Source of the DNA: Brienomyrus brachyistius
Lineage: Eukaryota > Chordata > Actinopteri > Osteoglossiformes > Mormyridae
Reading direction: 5' to 3'
Length of the DNA stretch: 64,000 nucleotides
Assembly: GCF_023856365.1 (NCBI RefSeq)
Contig: NC_064537.1
Location: 4,995,732 to 5,059,731, forward strand
Shown here: piece after piece, positions 1-13,569 of the stretch
Layout of the letters: every line of letters begins with the position of its first letter
How positions within the stretch are numbered: the first letter of the stretch is position 1
The notes under the pieces: generated by a model
What the model was told of the DNA's origin: nothing
The model's input: only the letters and a program-made list of their open reading frames with translations
Database searches by the model: none
Position numbers and translations under genes: made by a program

Positions 1-1202
1 AGGCCAGACCCCCCAGGACAAGCCGGCTGGTCTCCAACACAGGCTGTACTCAGCCTGTTTAGCTGTGTGGCTGTCCGACTGTCCATTAGTGTCGTTACAC
101 CTGAACCCCTTTTGCTGAGAGTCTTGCAGATAAAAATCAGCCCCCAACTCCATCTTTTTTGCCCCATCTCAGCTTTGACCTCCCAAGTATCAGAAACTTT
201 TCTCAAGAAAGTAATTTTTTTTTCTTGTGGTCTGTCTGTTTTAATATTAAGATTCTGAAGAAGAAGCTTCACTCATCCAGCAAATAAAAACTGACAAAGA
301 CGATGTTTGCTTTGTTCCAGGAAAGAGATCTGTGGGTAATTAAGTGGATGAGGACAAAAGTCGAGAGGAAGAACTTCTCCTGTTCCCTGCCCCCCCCACC
401 AGCTCCATGGGCACAGAGATGGGGGGGGGGGGGGTGGGGTGATCTGTGATGGATCTTTGCACATAGAGCTACTCGCCAGGGCCAGGCGAGCTGGGAATCG
501 CCATCCGTCTCTGTTCGTCTGCCATTTCACCTGAAACGAGCCGAACCGTACCGGACCGAAGCTGTCTCTGGACTCCCCCGTCGTCGTAGTGCCGCTTCCC
601 GGCCCGAATGTGGATGGTTCTGTGTGGGTGTTTCCCGGCAGGCCAGCGCTCCATTAAACATGAGCTTAATTCCTCCCAAATCGCGTCACCTGGTCTGTAC
701 TTTTCCTTTTTTACAGGGCTAATGATGCAGAAACTCCTCATCACCACAGACTCCCTGTGTTTGGTTTCCCGGGAGACCACCTCCAGAGACCTCGGGGAGG
801 GAATTTTGTCTAAGTAGCTGCAGGGTTTTTCTGCTGTGGCTCAACCCTGAGTCCTCGTTTTAGGGCGTCCGGTGGCCCAGTAGTTATGGACTCGTGGAAG
901 ATTTTGTGGGAGTAGTGGAGCAATTGTTTGGTCCTCCTTGACAAATCTGTATTGCAGCCACTAGAGGGCGCCAGACTAAAGGGACTGAAACCGGTTCTCT
1001 GGTAAATTGGCTGAATATGGACGACCTGCCAGCTACATCCTGTTGGCGTCCTGATGTTTCTCCTCTGAATAGTCAGAGTAAGGTGGTTAAACTAGGGTCT
1101 CGGGGTGAAATGTTAGTTGGTGCTATAACTTGTGTGTTAGATGTGAATCATTACCTCTTTCTCAGTTTACTAACTTAGGTCAGAGCAGATCGGAAACACC
1201 GT
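1..1202. other. Noncoding, no gene seen
   Basis: No reading frame here looks like protein and no splice-bounded exon is evident. A pure G tract lies at about 421-434. The short phrase around 959-972 (CTAGAGGGCGCC) is a fragment frequently seen in vertebrate repeats, but no element could be delimited. Confidence 0.6.
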
Positions 1203-1375
1203 TTGCATTCATTTAGCAGATGCTTTGTCGCAAAGCGATGTGCGTTTGAGAGAGCAGGGATGGGGGGTTACTGCAGCGATTGGGACTGAGGACCTTTACT
1301 CAAGGGCCCAACAGTGAAACCACTCTGCTGACAACGGGATCTGAACTGGCAACCTTCTGATCATGGGCACACCCC
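1203..1375 (-). repeat. tRNA-derived SINE, family A
   Basis: Read on the minus strand, this begins with a tRNA-like B-box (a GTTCAGATCC-like block near 1340-1350). It continues through a body containing the phrases 'gggcccttgagtaaagg' and 'cctgctctctcaaacg', and ends in a tail of the form TTTG-(CGACAAAG)-CATCTGCTAAATG, common in teleost SINEs. The same body recurs at 13570-13765, 23820-23985, 24455-24660, 31107-31298 and 63140-63285. The copy is about 170 bp and somewhat diverged. Confidence 0.75.
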
Positions 1376-2876
1376 GTCCGATTACCTTATAGGAAAGTTA
1401 TATAACCTGTTCTAGACCAACAGGTGTGTTAACAAATAAACGTAAGCCTTCAGTTTGTTGTTCTGTGCTTGAAAAGAGCTAGACGTGAGATTTGCCTGCT
1501 AACTTAGGGAGCCTGATTCAGTAAGCGTGAGGCAGGAGAGAACCCTGGACAGGATACTGGTCTGTCACTGGGCTCCAGCGTGCATACTGCCATGCCAGGG
1601 GGAAGAGATCCCGGTTCTTCTAACACCACATTTTTGGACTGCAGACCAGACCCAGAGGGACAGGAAAACAATGAGGGTTTTGCTCTTAAACAGCTCCTGT
1701 GAATTTTCTTGCATCTCTGTTTTCATGGACATTTGCAAACTATGCCTGCGCGTGGTTTTGTTCCTGGTTTTCAAAATATTTTTCTCTGACTTGTCCTGTA
1801 TCCTCCGCGTTGACAAGCCCATGCCCTTCTGCCGTAAAGGGGGGAAGCTCTCGATGCTAGCGGGCTCACGTCTCCATTCCTGAAGCCTCAGTTAGGGAGC
1901 TTCCTGTCCCAGGAGCCCTGGTTTGACACGTAGTCCTCTGCGGTCACGTCAAACCACCTCGTTTGTCGTCCCGTCCGGCTTGAGGCCGCCGCCCAGTTTT
2001 ATGTGGAAGGAAGGGAGGCTTCATGTGTAACTGCAGCCATGGAAACTCCTGGTTGTGTGTGAGGGAGAGAGCTGCAGGGATGAAATCATCACGTTAACAT
2101 CACTGTCTTGCCCAGGTTTCTTCTCCATACTCCCACCCCCGTATAATTTGCTTCTAAGCCTAACCCCCAAGAATATTACAGTGTGTGCGTGAATGTGCCT
2201 GGCATCCCATCCAGGGGGCACCGCTGCGTTGCGCCCTGTGGAAACTTCAAGTCCAGAACATACAGAAACCTTGGTCTGGATTTTTTATCAACCAGCTAGT
2301 TGAGTGTCACAGAGCACTGTGATTGGTTGGTTGAAACAAAGCCTTAGTCTGGATTTGAGATTTCTGGCCTGGAACTTTCTATCTGTGCTGCCTGGCAGAG
2401 GCTCCAGGCCCCTCTGTGACCATGATGGACGGATTAATATGCAGGTACATACATGGAGTGGTGAATACAGTCTCCAGTACGGTAACGATGGGGCCCGGCC
2501 ATTCATTCCTTTTCCATAAGCGCTGGTACAGCAAGGGACTGTGGTGATACAGGAAAATATTTATTGGATGGATAATCGGGCATCTATTAAAATTTGTATT
2601 ACTATAATGTCTATAATGCAAACCTATATTTCATAAAATAGGTTCATTTTTAATGTTCTTAATTTGGCTCACCCTTGTAGGTGTGAGAAAGTTCACACCC
2701 TTTCATTGTCATGGTTGTTTTATCAGATGCGTCCGATTTAATTGCTAGTTGCGATTTTGAAAGCTTTTATTCAATTTGTAGTTGTTGGTTTAGGACTCAC
2801 CTGCTAACACAAACTGTTTCACAGTCACTGAAGTTCTGAATTAATATGTGGTGAATTTTGTTCAATAAGAAATATC
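1376..2876. other. Noncoding, no gene seen
   Basis: Mixed-composition intergenic DNA. The frame at 1527-1883 has an equally open frame opposite it and no recognisable domain, so I treat it as chance. No RNA gene or delimited repeat was recognised. Confidence 0.55.
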
Positions 2877-3221
2877 ATCCATCCGTCCATTTTCCAAACC
2901 ACTTATCCTACTCGGTTGCGGGGGGTCCCGGGTGCAATGGGCACAAGGCAGGGAACAACCCAGGATGGGGGGCCAGCCCATCGCAGGGCACACTCACACA
3001 CTAGTCACTCACACATGCACACCTACGGGCAATTTAGCAACTCCAATTAGCCTCAGCATGTTTTTGGACTGTGGGGGGAAACCGGAGTACCCGGAGGAAA
3101 CCCCATGACGACATGGGGAGAACATGCAAACTCCACACACATGTGACCCAGGCGGAGACTCGAACCCGGGTCCCAGAGGCGTAAGGCAACACTGCTGACC
3201 ACTGCACCACCATGCCGCCCC
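2877..3221 (-). repeat. tRNA-derived SINE, family B (near full length)
   Basis: On the minus strand the element starts with GGGGCGGCATGGTGGTGCAG (A-box region) and carries a B-box GGGTTCGAGTCTC near 3155. A roughly 250-bp body follows, with blocks such as 'gagtttgcatgttctcc' and 'ttggagttgctaaattgcc'. It ends in a GGAAAATGGACGGATGG tail. About 345 bp. A second, closely similar copy at 59427-59785 has a target-site duplication, supporting retrotransposition. No clear duplication flanks this copy. Confidence 0.85.
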
Positions 3222-3424
3222 TAAGGAAGCTCATTCAAAGTTAAATAGTCTAAGTGCCGCTTTCATTTCCCCGTCGCCCCATGAGAAGCTGAGGAGAGTC
3301 GGTTTCTGTCACATTTTAAATTTGTCAGAGGGAGAGTAATGCAGTGGAGCGTTTTATGGATCCATCGGGTCATCGTTTTAGAAAGCGGTACAATCCAGAG
3401 GAAAACTGACACCACTTGTACCAG

Positions 3425-3645
3425 ATCATTATGCAATGTGTACAGACACACACACACACACAGACACACACAGATGCTCCAGGCAATTCTGAGAAGCCTA
3501 ACCCCATGTGTTCGGATTGTGCCAGGAAACCGGAGTAACCTGGTGAGCACAGATTGGACATGTAAACTCCACACATAAAAGGACAAGGGCGGGAACTGAA
3601 CTTGTGGCCCTGGAGGTGAGCTGCTACCACAGCGACAGCCAGGAC
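3425..3645 (-). repeat. Decayed SINE family B copy with CA tract
   Basis: The order of blocks matches the 3' half of the element at 2877-3221 in the same orientation (a GGAAACCGGAGTA-like block near 3527, a TGTAAACTCCACAC block near 3560, then a head-like end). It is heavily mutated, and the middle is replaced by a (CA)n tract at about 3447-3472. It lies only 200 bp from the good copy, so two insertions or a local duplication are possible. Confidence 0.5.
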
Positions 3646-6600
3646 CAGTCAGCGTTAGGCGCTAAAGAGCAGCAGTAAGTCACATATAAAGTGACTAGGC
3701 AGGGTGGGAATTTTGCGTGATTGGCTTTGTGTATGTACCTGTATATCAGCTTTGCCCAAAACTACTGAAAGTCCTAGATGCCTGTAGGAAAACTGGGAAT
3801 CTGTAGGCTAGGGTGGATACAGTTTCTTATGTAAACGGCTGGTGACGGAGAACCGAGTTTCCTTTCAGCAGAAGTGTCCTTGAGCCGGTTTGGCGCAGCG
3901 TGCACGAGTGCAGCTCCCAGCCCACGGCCAACAAGATCCATATGTTCATGATGAAGGACCAGGCATCGCTGACCATGGCCTGCTTTCTATTACACCCCCC
4001 ACATTTCCCCCAATCACGGCCCACCCCTACTGATTGGGCCTCCTGATCACTGCCACATGCAGTGGGGGTGTGAGCGAGGGAGCGGGGGTCGAGCAAGGGT
4101 CACTGAGCTGGGCTCCACTGCTAAAATTAACCTTTAAATATTTGCAGGTTCTGGTTATGGGATAGCAGGCCTCTAAATTTTTATTAAAATCCAATTAGTC
4201 ATGTGACCCAGTGCACGTTGAAATATTATCTGTTTCATGTGGTTCAGATACGTAAAGAAAACATCTCGTGTCCCTTTAGTTTCAGGATAGAGCAAACAAT
4301 AGTTTGGATTGATTTTAAATGCAATTTTCCTTGATCCCAGGTGCTTGGTGTCAGTATGTAAATATTCTGAATGAAAGAAATTGCATCAAGGCGTGTTGTG
4401 ATTATGGCCAAAAGGTTATCCACCTAAATCAAATGAGTGATGTCACTGCCATGCTTTTAAGCTGGGTGCTTAAAAATAATTTAGCAGAAAGACCAAACTG
4501 TGTAGCTATTTAGTGCAAACCACAGAATGGGTATATAAGCAGATGAGTATTCGGTCAGCAGCAGGGCTGAATGCTGCACCTCGTCTTTGCTAGCTGGTTA
4601 CTCCTGTGACTAGGAAAACTTTCCTGGGGTGTCCGGAAACCCGATAGGCCTCCCTTGGTTGATTTTGCTGACGGAGGGTTCAGCGTTTCAAACGAATTTT
4701 GAGATCGGGGGACGGGGGTGTCCAAACCATGATTTTAATACCTGTCTATGAGCCTGGCTGGTAATAAGTAATTGAAGGAAAGCTACCAGGACGGACCCCA
4801 GGTTTGTGTTCTGCTTGGGATGGGGGTGCAGTGGGGTTGTACCCCCCAGGAGGGATGTGGCTCCGCCAAGGGAAAATGTTCCGCTGGTAAGTCCGTGAAA
4901 GCGGTACATCTGTCAGCCATTTTGGTGGCTCCTCCCCTGCTCTCCGGTTCGGCACCAGGGAAGATTCGGGCCCCAGAACTCCTGCTCGTTAATCAGCCGG
5001 CATCCACGGGCTGGCTGGACCTTGGGCCTGCTGAGTGAGATCCAACTGGAGGCGGACGGGGGGTTTAGAAAATTACCCAGACCTTTGCTGGCTTTTTAAT
5101 TGCAAGCAACCTATTTAAACATAACAAAGGATCCCCTGTTGCACTGAGACGTGATTCTGTGGGTTGTGTCCCTCGGAGACCCCCTGATGGACCCCCTGAT
5201 GTACGACACAGTCATTCAGAGTATACGTGGGTGCGTCTATTACCCTGTATGCTACATTCCTCCTCCTTCTGGAAGCTCCAGCGTAGTGCCTGCTCCTTTC
5301 CACTTGAGTCTTTTTGCATCGGCATGGCCTCCGCTCTCCTGTGACTCCCCATTCCCACACTCTCGCCTCTCTGCAGTCTGTTTGTCTGGGTCATCTGTCA
5401 GCAAAATGTAGCCGAATATATACAGTATAATGTCCTACTTTGTAACCAGCGCACATTTAAGGCAGGGACGCAATTAAAATTTACTGATCTTGTGGTTCCT
5501 GCTTACGAGGCACTTGCAAATGTTTTTGCGTTTAGCCGAAAAAGCATCATAAAGTTAATTAAAAAGTAACACATAAAATAACCCTGATCGCCAAAGCTTT
5601 ATCTTTTGCGATAATCTCTGGCTTCTTGTTCTGCTATTCAGAGGATCTAGAGAAAACGTTCCTCAGCTGTCCCTGAACTGCTCTGCCATCATTTCTGACC
5701 TTTGCTTCTGAGAGCCACGCTCAAGGTGTGTTCCGCAGTGAGACGCCCGATACACCGAGATTGAGACCTCAGGAACAGTGGCACAGAACTCTGGGTTCTC
5801 TGCTGACCACAGTAGAACCTCAGAACCCTAACACATGATGCAGGGTTCCAGGGTTGGTGGATACAATTTTGTGACACATATGCTGGTTCAAATTCCTGCT
5901 AATCATTTCCATTATGTCTATGTTCAGGTAAAGTGGAATAAGGGCAGTAAATATGCAGCGTTTGATTCCTTTAGTGAGAAATGCTATATCTGTTTCCATT
6001 GTGGCATTGGAGCATAGTGGCTACAACCAGGAATCTGGCCCGTTGATGTGTGTGTGTGTTTTTTCATGTGTCTTGTCTGTGTGTGGTTTGAATTAGAGAC
6101 TCAGAGGGGGGAGATACATGCTATCAAGGCACCACTGAAGGGGGGGTAGCTTCGCTTTCAGCCCACGTTGGCAGAAAAGGATGATGGGATTGTGTATTAA
6201 AAAGTCTGGTGAACATGTGCGAGGGTGCACGCCTCGGCCTTCATGGTCAGGGGTCAGGGGGCCGGCAGACAGGCAAGGGTAATGGGTGTGAAGCCAAGAC
6301 GGGAGACTTCTGAAGGGTCGAAGGAAAGGGGAGAGCGGCAGGAGCCTGGAGGGGGCGCCGAGGTGAAGGCGAGGCGTTGGTGATGAAATAACGCAGGTCT
6401 AACCGACGGCTACATTTTAAGGTGCGAGTGGGTGTCTGACTGAATGATTGTGTGCACGACTGCTGGATGATGTCATAGGTAGAATGTGGTGGCAGTTTTA
6501 CTATTTATTACCCCACGAAAGGCTGTGCATGAACGGGCTTGTTGAAGTCGAAATGCGGGGAGAAAACAGAGCGGGAAGGTGGTAAGGGCCGAAGATTATT

Positions 6601-9600
6601 TTCAATAGGGTTTCCATGAGTCTTCAAATGCCAGAGACCGTGACACATGGATCCAGACCTTCGCCCTCCTCCTCTTCCTCTTAATTCGAACAAGTGGAGA
6701 AGAGCCAATAATGCCTGCGTCCTCATGATGTTACCATCACGCATGGAGAGTCTTACCCAGAATCACCTCTCCCTTTGCCAGGAAGATCATTCGAATAGAA
6801 GAGCTTGTTTCGCTCAATTATTTCAGTAGAATTTACGGATTTACACAGTGTGTTAAAAATCAAACACAATATGGTTTCCGCAATAGCATGGCAGCTCTAG
6901 AATGCTCGGTTATTTGGTCCCATTCCGGGTTCCGTTGCGGCGAGCACATGGAGTCCTCTGCCAGGTCGAGATGGCTACCAGATGTGAATCCTCGCATCTG
7001 TAATGAGAGCAGCTCTTACCCATTCGGTCTATCCGCGGTGACTCACACAGTCATGGCTGCAAATGCATATACGAACGGCCGGCTGCATGTGATCCCGCCA
7101 CCGCACGTGGACACTGAGGGCTCGAGGACTCTCATGTCATAAACCCCATGGGCTCTGACACAACCGCTTCACAAGTCTCTGATGCAGACAACAGTTTCCT
7201 GGAGAAGGTCCAGGAAGGAAAAATGTCCCACGCGTGTTTGGAAGCAGTCATCGACCTGACCTCCCTCCTCCACTAATTAAACGTCGTGGTCTATCTTTCT
7301 CCCCATGATAAAGACAGCCAAAACTAGTTCTCTAGAATGGTGTTTGTCGGTCAGAGATAGCTTGTAAAATGACAGTGGGATCATCTGGGAAAACTCATGG
7401 TCAATAAACAGCTGTGAGGGGTTGGAACGCAGCTGCAACAGTGAGGCTTTCAGCTGAACACCGCACTGCAAATGGGGCTGGAGAAAGCCGACAATCCTGC
7501 TTTGCCTTTAACAACTCCGCGTAACTCGTGACGATGCTGTAAGCCGGCATGCTGCCCTTCCGGGGATGGAGAGCACAGGGTGTCGCACGTGCAAAGCTCA
7601 AAGGCTGTTGCTCTGGAAACGGAATGAGCTTCTCTAGGGTCCATCTGGTCTGTTTTTCCTCACGTCAGAAAGTAAAAACCGTCTTAATATACATGTCTGC
7701 TAACTAACATGAGCGCAAGCAACGGTAGCACGATGAAAGTTCCCTTCATTTAAATAGACTTCCGAAAAACACAAGATGATTTTAACGCGAACTGCTGCCT
7801 TTGACTGAGTCAACTTCATGCTGTACATTTGAGCATTTAGGTCCTGAAAGTATGGTGAGATAATCACAATTATCAACATTATTCACAAAATTCTATTGAT
7901 GGCTCACCAGCTATGTCTCTAAATATAATTTTTATTTAAATTTTTTAAAATACCCCCCCAAACCAAAATCTTCCCAAGTAACAGCTTTATTTTTTTTCTT
8001 TGACAAGCTACAAAGTTTAATTTTTCATTCCCACCGAAAGAAAACCTTGCATGTTTTTTCAGTTTTAAAAACTCATACAGTATAAGGACACTTTAAACCT
8101 GTTCGCCGCTTAATCTTTGTGCTGCGGTCCTCTCAGGATCTACTGTCATATCCAACAGGATATTCCAATCAACTCCCTTCCAAATACAGCTCCATCAAAG
8201 TGAACAACGAAGATGTAGCAAAATCGCAAAGGGGATTTTTTTTTTTAGCCAAGTAGGCGAGGAGACGAATATATAAATGCAGTCGAATTCACACGTGTGT
8301 TTTTATGCGTCTTTTTCAGTCCCCCCGGGATGAACTTGGCCGCGGTTTTCAACATGAAAGGTGCCCGCGCTTGTATTAAAGAGCGCCGATGTGTTGATGA
8401 AAGACACACATAGGCTATCATTGTACCTCGGTTACACAGATTTATGGATCTTGGAGCGAAACTGTTACCGAGTTCATCCAGGGCGCCTCATGCAAAGCGC
8501 CATTAACCAAGAGCCTCCCCCACACACGGCCACGCAAAAGCGGGTTATAAATTTAACCCGTACGATCGGAGACGCGGTCTGTTGTACGTCCTCTTCTGGG
8601 GGTATTTTTCTGTCTTAAAGCGTGTGAGGTTTATCGCGCATCGTTTAACCCCGACATTTGAAACTAGAACAATAGCCCAGGTTGAAACTCATGCTGTAAG
8701 CAGAAAACACAAAATTGTCTCAATTATTGTGCTTCCCACAGTTCTAAGGTACTGATGATATTTAATTAAAACAGTCCCCGACTTCTGTTTGACTTACACT
8801 TGTTATGTGATCGGGGTGGGAGTGCGTTCTGATATTAAATTAATATTGTAATAATGATAATGATCCGCGGTTCCTCCAGCCGGCGCCCACTGTCAGACCC
8901 CGGCCGGACCGCTGCTGATTATCTGATTTACATACACGAACTGGGCTGTTTTCGTTAAGCTTTAACCTCTCGATTTATTTTTGTGAGAAAAACGACGGAA
9001 GGGGTCAGATCCTTTGCTTGTAGGTTTACGAGAACAAATCTGCTTTGTAATTACACCCTCCCCAAACACACACAAACAAACATAGAGAGAGAGAGAGAGA
9101 AACAGACACTTTTTACATTTACTTTCCAGTTTTTTTTTTCAAGAGTAGTCAACCAATGCTGTAGCGTGTTTACTTTACACCGTCTTTTATGTCGTTACAT
9201 CGTCGTTGCTCCTTTATGTTGTGATACAGACCCTATGTGTATGGTTGGCTGGTCGGTTGAATTTTAACGAGTGCCACATAATCCGACTATATAATAGCAG
9301 CCTGGCAGAGGATTCTCATTTTCTAAATGCATCTTCCATGTCCTGCTTGGACAAGCTGCTCAGATACATCGATAAGCGTGTAGACTTGACGTCCGATGGA
9401 CTCATGTTGAATCTAAAACTGTAAATCACCAACTTTGCATTAAAGACTTTACTTTACAAAGGCCAACAAGTAAAAAGAGGTCAAGGGTGAATCAGTCAAG
9501 TTAAAAACAATGGTGAGGTTGTCAGGAAAGCTATGGACAATCCTGCATGTTTCGGTACAAATGGCTGCATATGAATTGTAGCATGATGTTCTGTGCCTCT

Positions 9601-10550
9601 TGTGTTTGTACGGTTATGTGTCTCTAGGGTAAAAATAGGAGGTGAAAAAATTTTATGGGGTAGAGGTGTGTGTGTAGAGGAGTGTGTGGCTTTTGGTTTG
9701 GAGGTGGTTGTAAAGCTAATTAGCATTATGGCTTTTACATTAGACGCACATCTGCATAACACCTGGAGATGAAACGTAACTGCTGCTTACCGCATGACAA
9801 CTTAACCCGAACTGCCCACCACCTGAGAGAAAGACACGGCACTGTTGTGGCAGACGTCAGCGTGTTGAGGGCACTTTCACGAGTCGCACTATTTGATTGT
9901 TTCGTTTTTTTCAATTGCATTGAATGTGTGTCTTTATGGACCTTAAATATTTTCCTGTGCGTAATGACTATGCAAATTATTATTACAATTAAAATTGGCC
10001 TCGTAAGGAGAGCAGAAGGAAAAAAAAATAACGTTCCAGTCAGAGGGATGCAGAACATCTGAAATGCCAAGATTTCAAAACATGACGTTAAAATGAAAAA
10101 TTAAACCCTTATTGTTAAATCTTTGTGGATTCAAATACATTCTGCTAAAATCAGATTGTGTTTCACTAAATTGAAAATATTGATTATGTGTCACTAAATC
10201 ACTCGCAGTAACATTTCAAATATCACCTGACGTCAAATCACTGCCTTGCAAAATCACATTGTATCATGGCAAAGGCTACAGTTTCTATCCTGTTATTTTA
10301 TGAAGGTTTTCTGGACAGATGTGATTAGAGTGACTCTTGATGGACCAGTGGACAGATCCCTTCAAGCACTAGCAAGGTGTCAGAGGAGTGATGATGTGAG
10401 CTGCAGGTATCAGTGATGAACCTGTCAGATGTTTCCAATTTGCTTATGGTGTGAAAGATCTACTGCAAGATCTACTGCCAATATCTTTATGATATCTTCT
10501 TCAAACACTGGTACAGGAAGAAGTCAGCTGCTTTCTAAAAGGTTATGATA
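3646..10550. other. Long noncoding stretch, no gene recognised
   Basis: About 6.9 kb without a supportable gene. It includes a short AG tract at 9082-9100, several A/T homopolymers at 7920-8050 and 8240, and a comparatively repeat-poor part (about 8100-9000) with locally higher CpG. A frame around 3885-4000 is discussed in the findings. Short ORFs here show no domains and overlap frames on both strands. Confidence 0.5.
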
Positions 10551-10554
10551 TTCA

Positions 10555-10890
10555 CGCAGCACGATGCCCCTTCCCATGCATCAAAGGATTCCACAGATTG
10601 GCTAAGAACGGCTTGGAAGGTGATCGAATCATGACCTGCTCCCATTGAGAGCTACTGGGCCTCGTTCTATAGGGTGACATTTCCCAGTGTGGCAAGCAGC
10701 CGCATCTGCGAGGGTCCTGGCTGCCTCAGCTGATGTGGGACGTCATCCAATCAAAAGGTTGACTGGTCCAATGGACGACAGGCTCACGGAGGTCATTGGT
10801 TAGAAAGGTGGCTGTGCAGCACGGTCAGCTTGGTAGAGTGGGCTGACTGCATAGAACGGCCAGTAGTGTGTTATTCCTTATATGGGCTGA
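10555..10890 (+). mobile_element. Tc1/mariner-like transposase remnant (DDE region)
   Basis: From 10567 one frame reads QHDAPSHASKDSTDWL, resembling the second-aspartate block of Tc1/mariner transposases. It continues to 'VIES-stop-PAPIESYW', which looks like the WPAQSPDLNPIE block with the Trp codon mutated to TGA and six residues deleted. The frame then stays mostly open towards 10890. No terminal repeats were found, so this is an internal relic. It is a different lineage from the two Tc1 copies at 39.8 and 43.5 kb. The call rests on motif resemblance only. Confidence 0.4.
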
Positions 10891-13569
10891 ATAACTAAAA
10901 CTGTTTTTTTATTTCTGTTTATGGTGAAGAGTTTAAAATCCAGTTAGTTTCTGATTTGCTTAATTTTGCACATTGATAATCGATTGGTTTTCTTTTATGT
11001 TCATTTGTAACAGACTAATGTAACATTTTATCTCTTAAAAAAATCACTTCTGAATTTTCCATCCCGACTTTTGCAAAAAAATATCTCCAGAAATAGTACT
11101 TACCTAATAATTCTTGTATTCACTCTATAAATCGCTACTGCGGATGTAGGTCACAAGACTTTCTCCGCTGCTGTTCATTATCTTCTCTGGAATCCAGGGG
11201 TGGGTTTGTCATTTGTGGAGCCCTATTCAAAAAGTCAGTTTGGGGCCCCTTTGGGGCCCCTTCCTCCCCCCCCCCCCAGTGTAGTGGCTGCTTGTGGCCA
11301 ATGGGGGGCTCCCAATACTCAGGGGTTCAACACAAATGCACGGTTCGAGTGATGTTAAATACTGCAGATGGGGCCCATGGAGATGCTGCCTGACAGAAAT
11401 GAGCATGTGAACTTGCTAATGTTAATAATAAATTCTAGGCTTTTTGAGGGCAAAGGGGGGGGGGTGTCCATCCATCCATCCATCCTCTGTAACCGCTTCC
11501 TGTGTGCTCATCGCATTGCTGTGGGCGGGATGCTGGTTCCATGCCCATGCCGGAGATCTAGTGCCCGCAGGTATTAGCAGCCGCAAACAATTCCGCAGGA
11601 CCTGCGTACTTCCCCTCGTTTGTTTGCGTTTCTCCGGTTTAATCAGGCAGGCATGCAGCCGGCGCACAGCGGTTTGAGAAGGTGGCTTTTTGGGCAGGCC
11701 CAGTAAAAGGCAGGAGGCAGAGGAAGGCTGCGGTTTGGAGCGAAGAGGGGAGCCGAAAGACAACACCAGTGAGAAAGTCCAGTCAGGAGAGACGGCCCAG
11801 CGCCAGGGAGGGCGGGGGCGCGAGCTGGGAGTGAGGGAGGTCTGCTGCGGTCACTGCACAAGGTACTTTCCCTCTTACCTCCATATTCCTAGAACATTCT
11901 TGATGACTGCCTGTGTGTTTATTGTACCTGTGTTCAGTGACAGTAGGTGGTCGTGTTGGTTGTATCTGCTGAACACGAGTCTGAAGGGAAGCAGACAGGC
12001 TGGACTCCTCAAATTCAAGTCAATCCACGTTCCTTGAAAATACTTTCAGCTCTGATTGGCCTCTCTCTCTTACCTCATGCATTCGACTAAACTCTTCAGT
12101 TACTTTTACTTATGTTCAGTTTGATGTTTGTTTGGCTCGTTTGATGTTTGCCGTGTTAGTTGTACATGCTACATAAGAAATATTGCAGCTTACCATTTTT
12201 CAATCCCAAAAAGTACGGAACGGGTGGCAGATCTGTGTGACACAGACATGACACTGGGTGCTGCTGATCCTGTTGAGGATATACTACCGTTAGCCTGACA
12301 GCTACATTCTCCACTGGATGAGAATGTTAGCTTAAAGGTCAGAGGTTAAAGGTCAAATCTGGATGCCCAGTTTTTCCATGCTTGTTTAAAACCACTGAGC
12401 TTCCTCTGAGGAACTGATTTTTTAGTGGTGGGGTAATTTTTCCAGGGACCGCGGCCAAACATCGCCTTGCTGGGCGGTTGATGGTGAAATTCACCGTAAC
12501 TGAAACCACTGGGATAAAATGGGGGGCAATGGGGGGAGAGGGCCCCATCTTGCTGGCCCCAGGGGCAGTGGGAAAGGGGGCTTATCTGCTATTCTAATTG
12601 TTTAACTGGAGCAATTACTTGAATGGTTAGACACCTGGAGCCTGAGAATTGGGTGGCTAATTATAGGGGAGCTCCTATGTCAGGAGAAATGCAGACTCAG
12701 GCCCTAAGGCATCTGGATGTACAAACAGTGCCCCCCCTCTAGAATGATCCACGGTGGTGCCAGGGACCGTGTCCCACCTCGACCTGAACCTGTATCACCA
12801 CAGCCCACACTGAATGGGAACACGGGCTACAGGAGGTTAGTCTGCTAAATCTCCTGAGTCTGATGCTCAGGCAGTTAACTGCGACACTGGAGGCCCAGGG
12901 GGAAGAGAATAAATGACAAACCTATTAGCATGTTGTTAAGAAGCACTGTGTCAACAGACCTACCTCCTGGAATCAATTACATTCATTTATTTTGCCCCCT
13001 ATATATATATATATATAAAAGCTTTCCACTCGCTACAGGAAATGGTGGATTTAAGGCTTATTTTGCCACATCCTCAGCAATAATTAAAACGAACGGGAAC
13101 TGAATGGAAATGTTTAATCATTGGCAGAAGTAGTTGTACTAATAAGCGTGTTTTTATTTCGTAAACATGAATATAACGTCTTCAAGTACAAACGCGTAAG
13201 CCAGATGTGCGCTAACCTCGGTATCAGTGGGTCGACACACTCCAAGCCGAGCATCGCGTGTTTTAAACACTCCACTTCATGTCAGGCGGTTCTTCGCCCG
13301 TCTTTCTGTGAACCTTGCTGTGGAATAATAGCTTGTGAGAGCAGGTGGGCCATGTCCAGTTGATCGCACCAGCTACTCCCAGTTTGGAGTGGTTGGCCTC
13401 GCAACCTATCAGCAATGTTTTTGCAGCACTGGGTGGCGGCATCCATTCATGAGACGCTGGAAGTGAGGGAGGGATTTTCAGAGAGAGAGAACTTAGCTCT
13501 GTGGGGTGAGGGTCGGCACGTGGATGCCTATGGGTGTACCCATCTTCCCTTTCCTGCCTTTGAAATGTA
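10891..13569. other. Noncoding; candidate GC-rich exon near 11.7-11.87 kb
   Basis: Contains C/G tracts (11266-11277, 11455-11463), a CCATCC run at 11469-11484 that may be the tail of a truncated family B SINE, and a short (TA)n at 13002-13016. A GC-rich block at 11690-11871 ends in AAG followed by GTACTT, which could be a splice donor on the plus strand; this is discussed in the findings. No confirmed gene. Confidence 0.45.
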
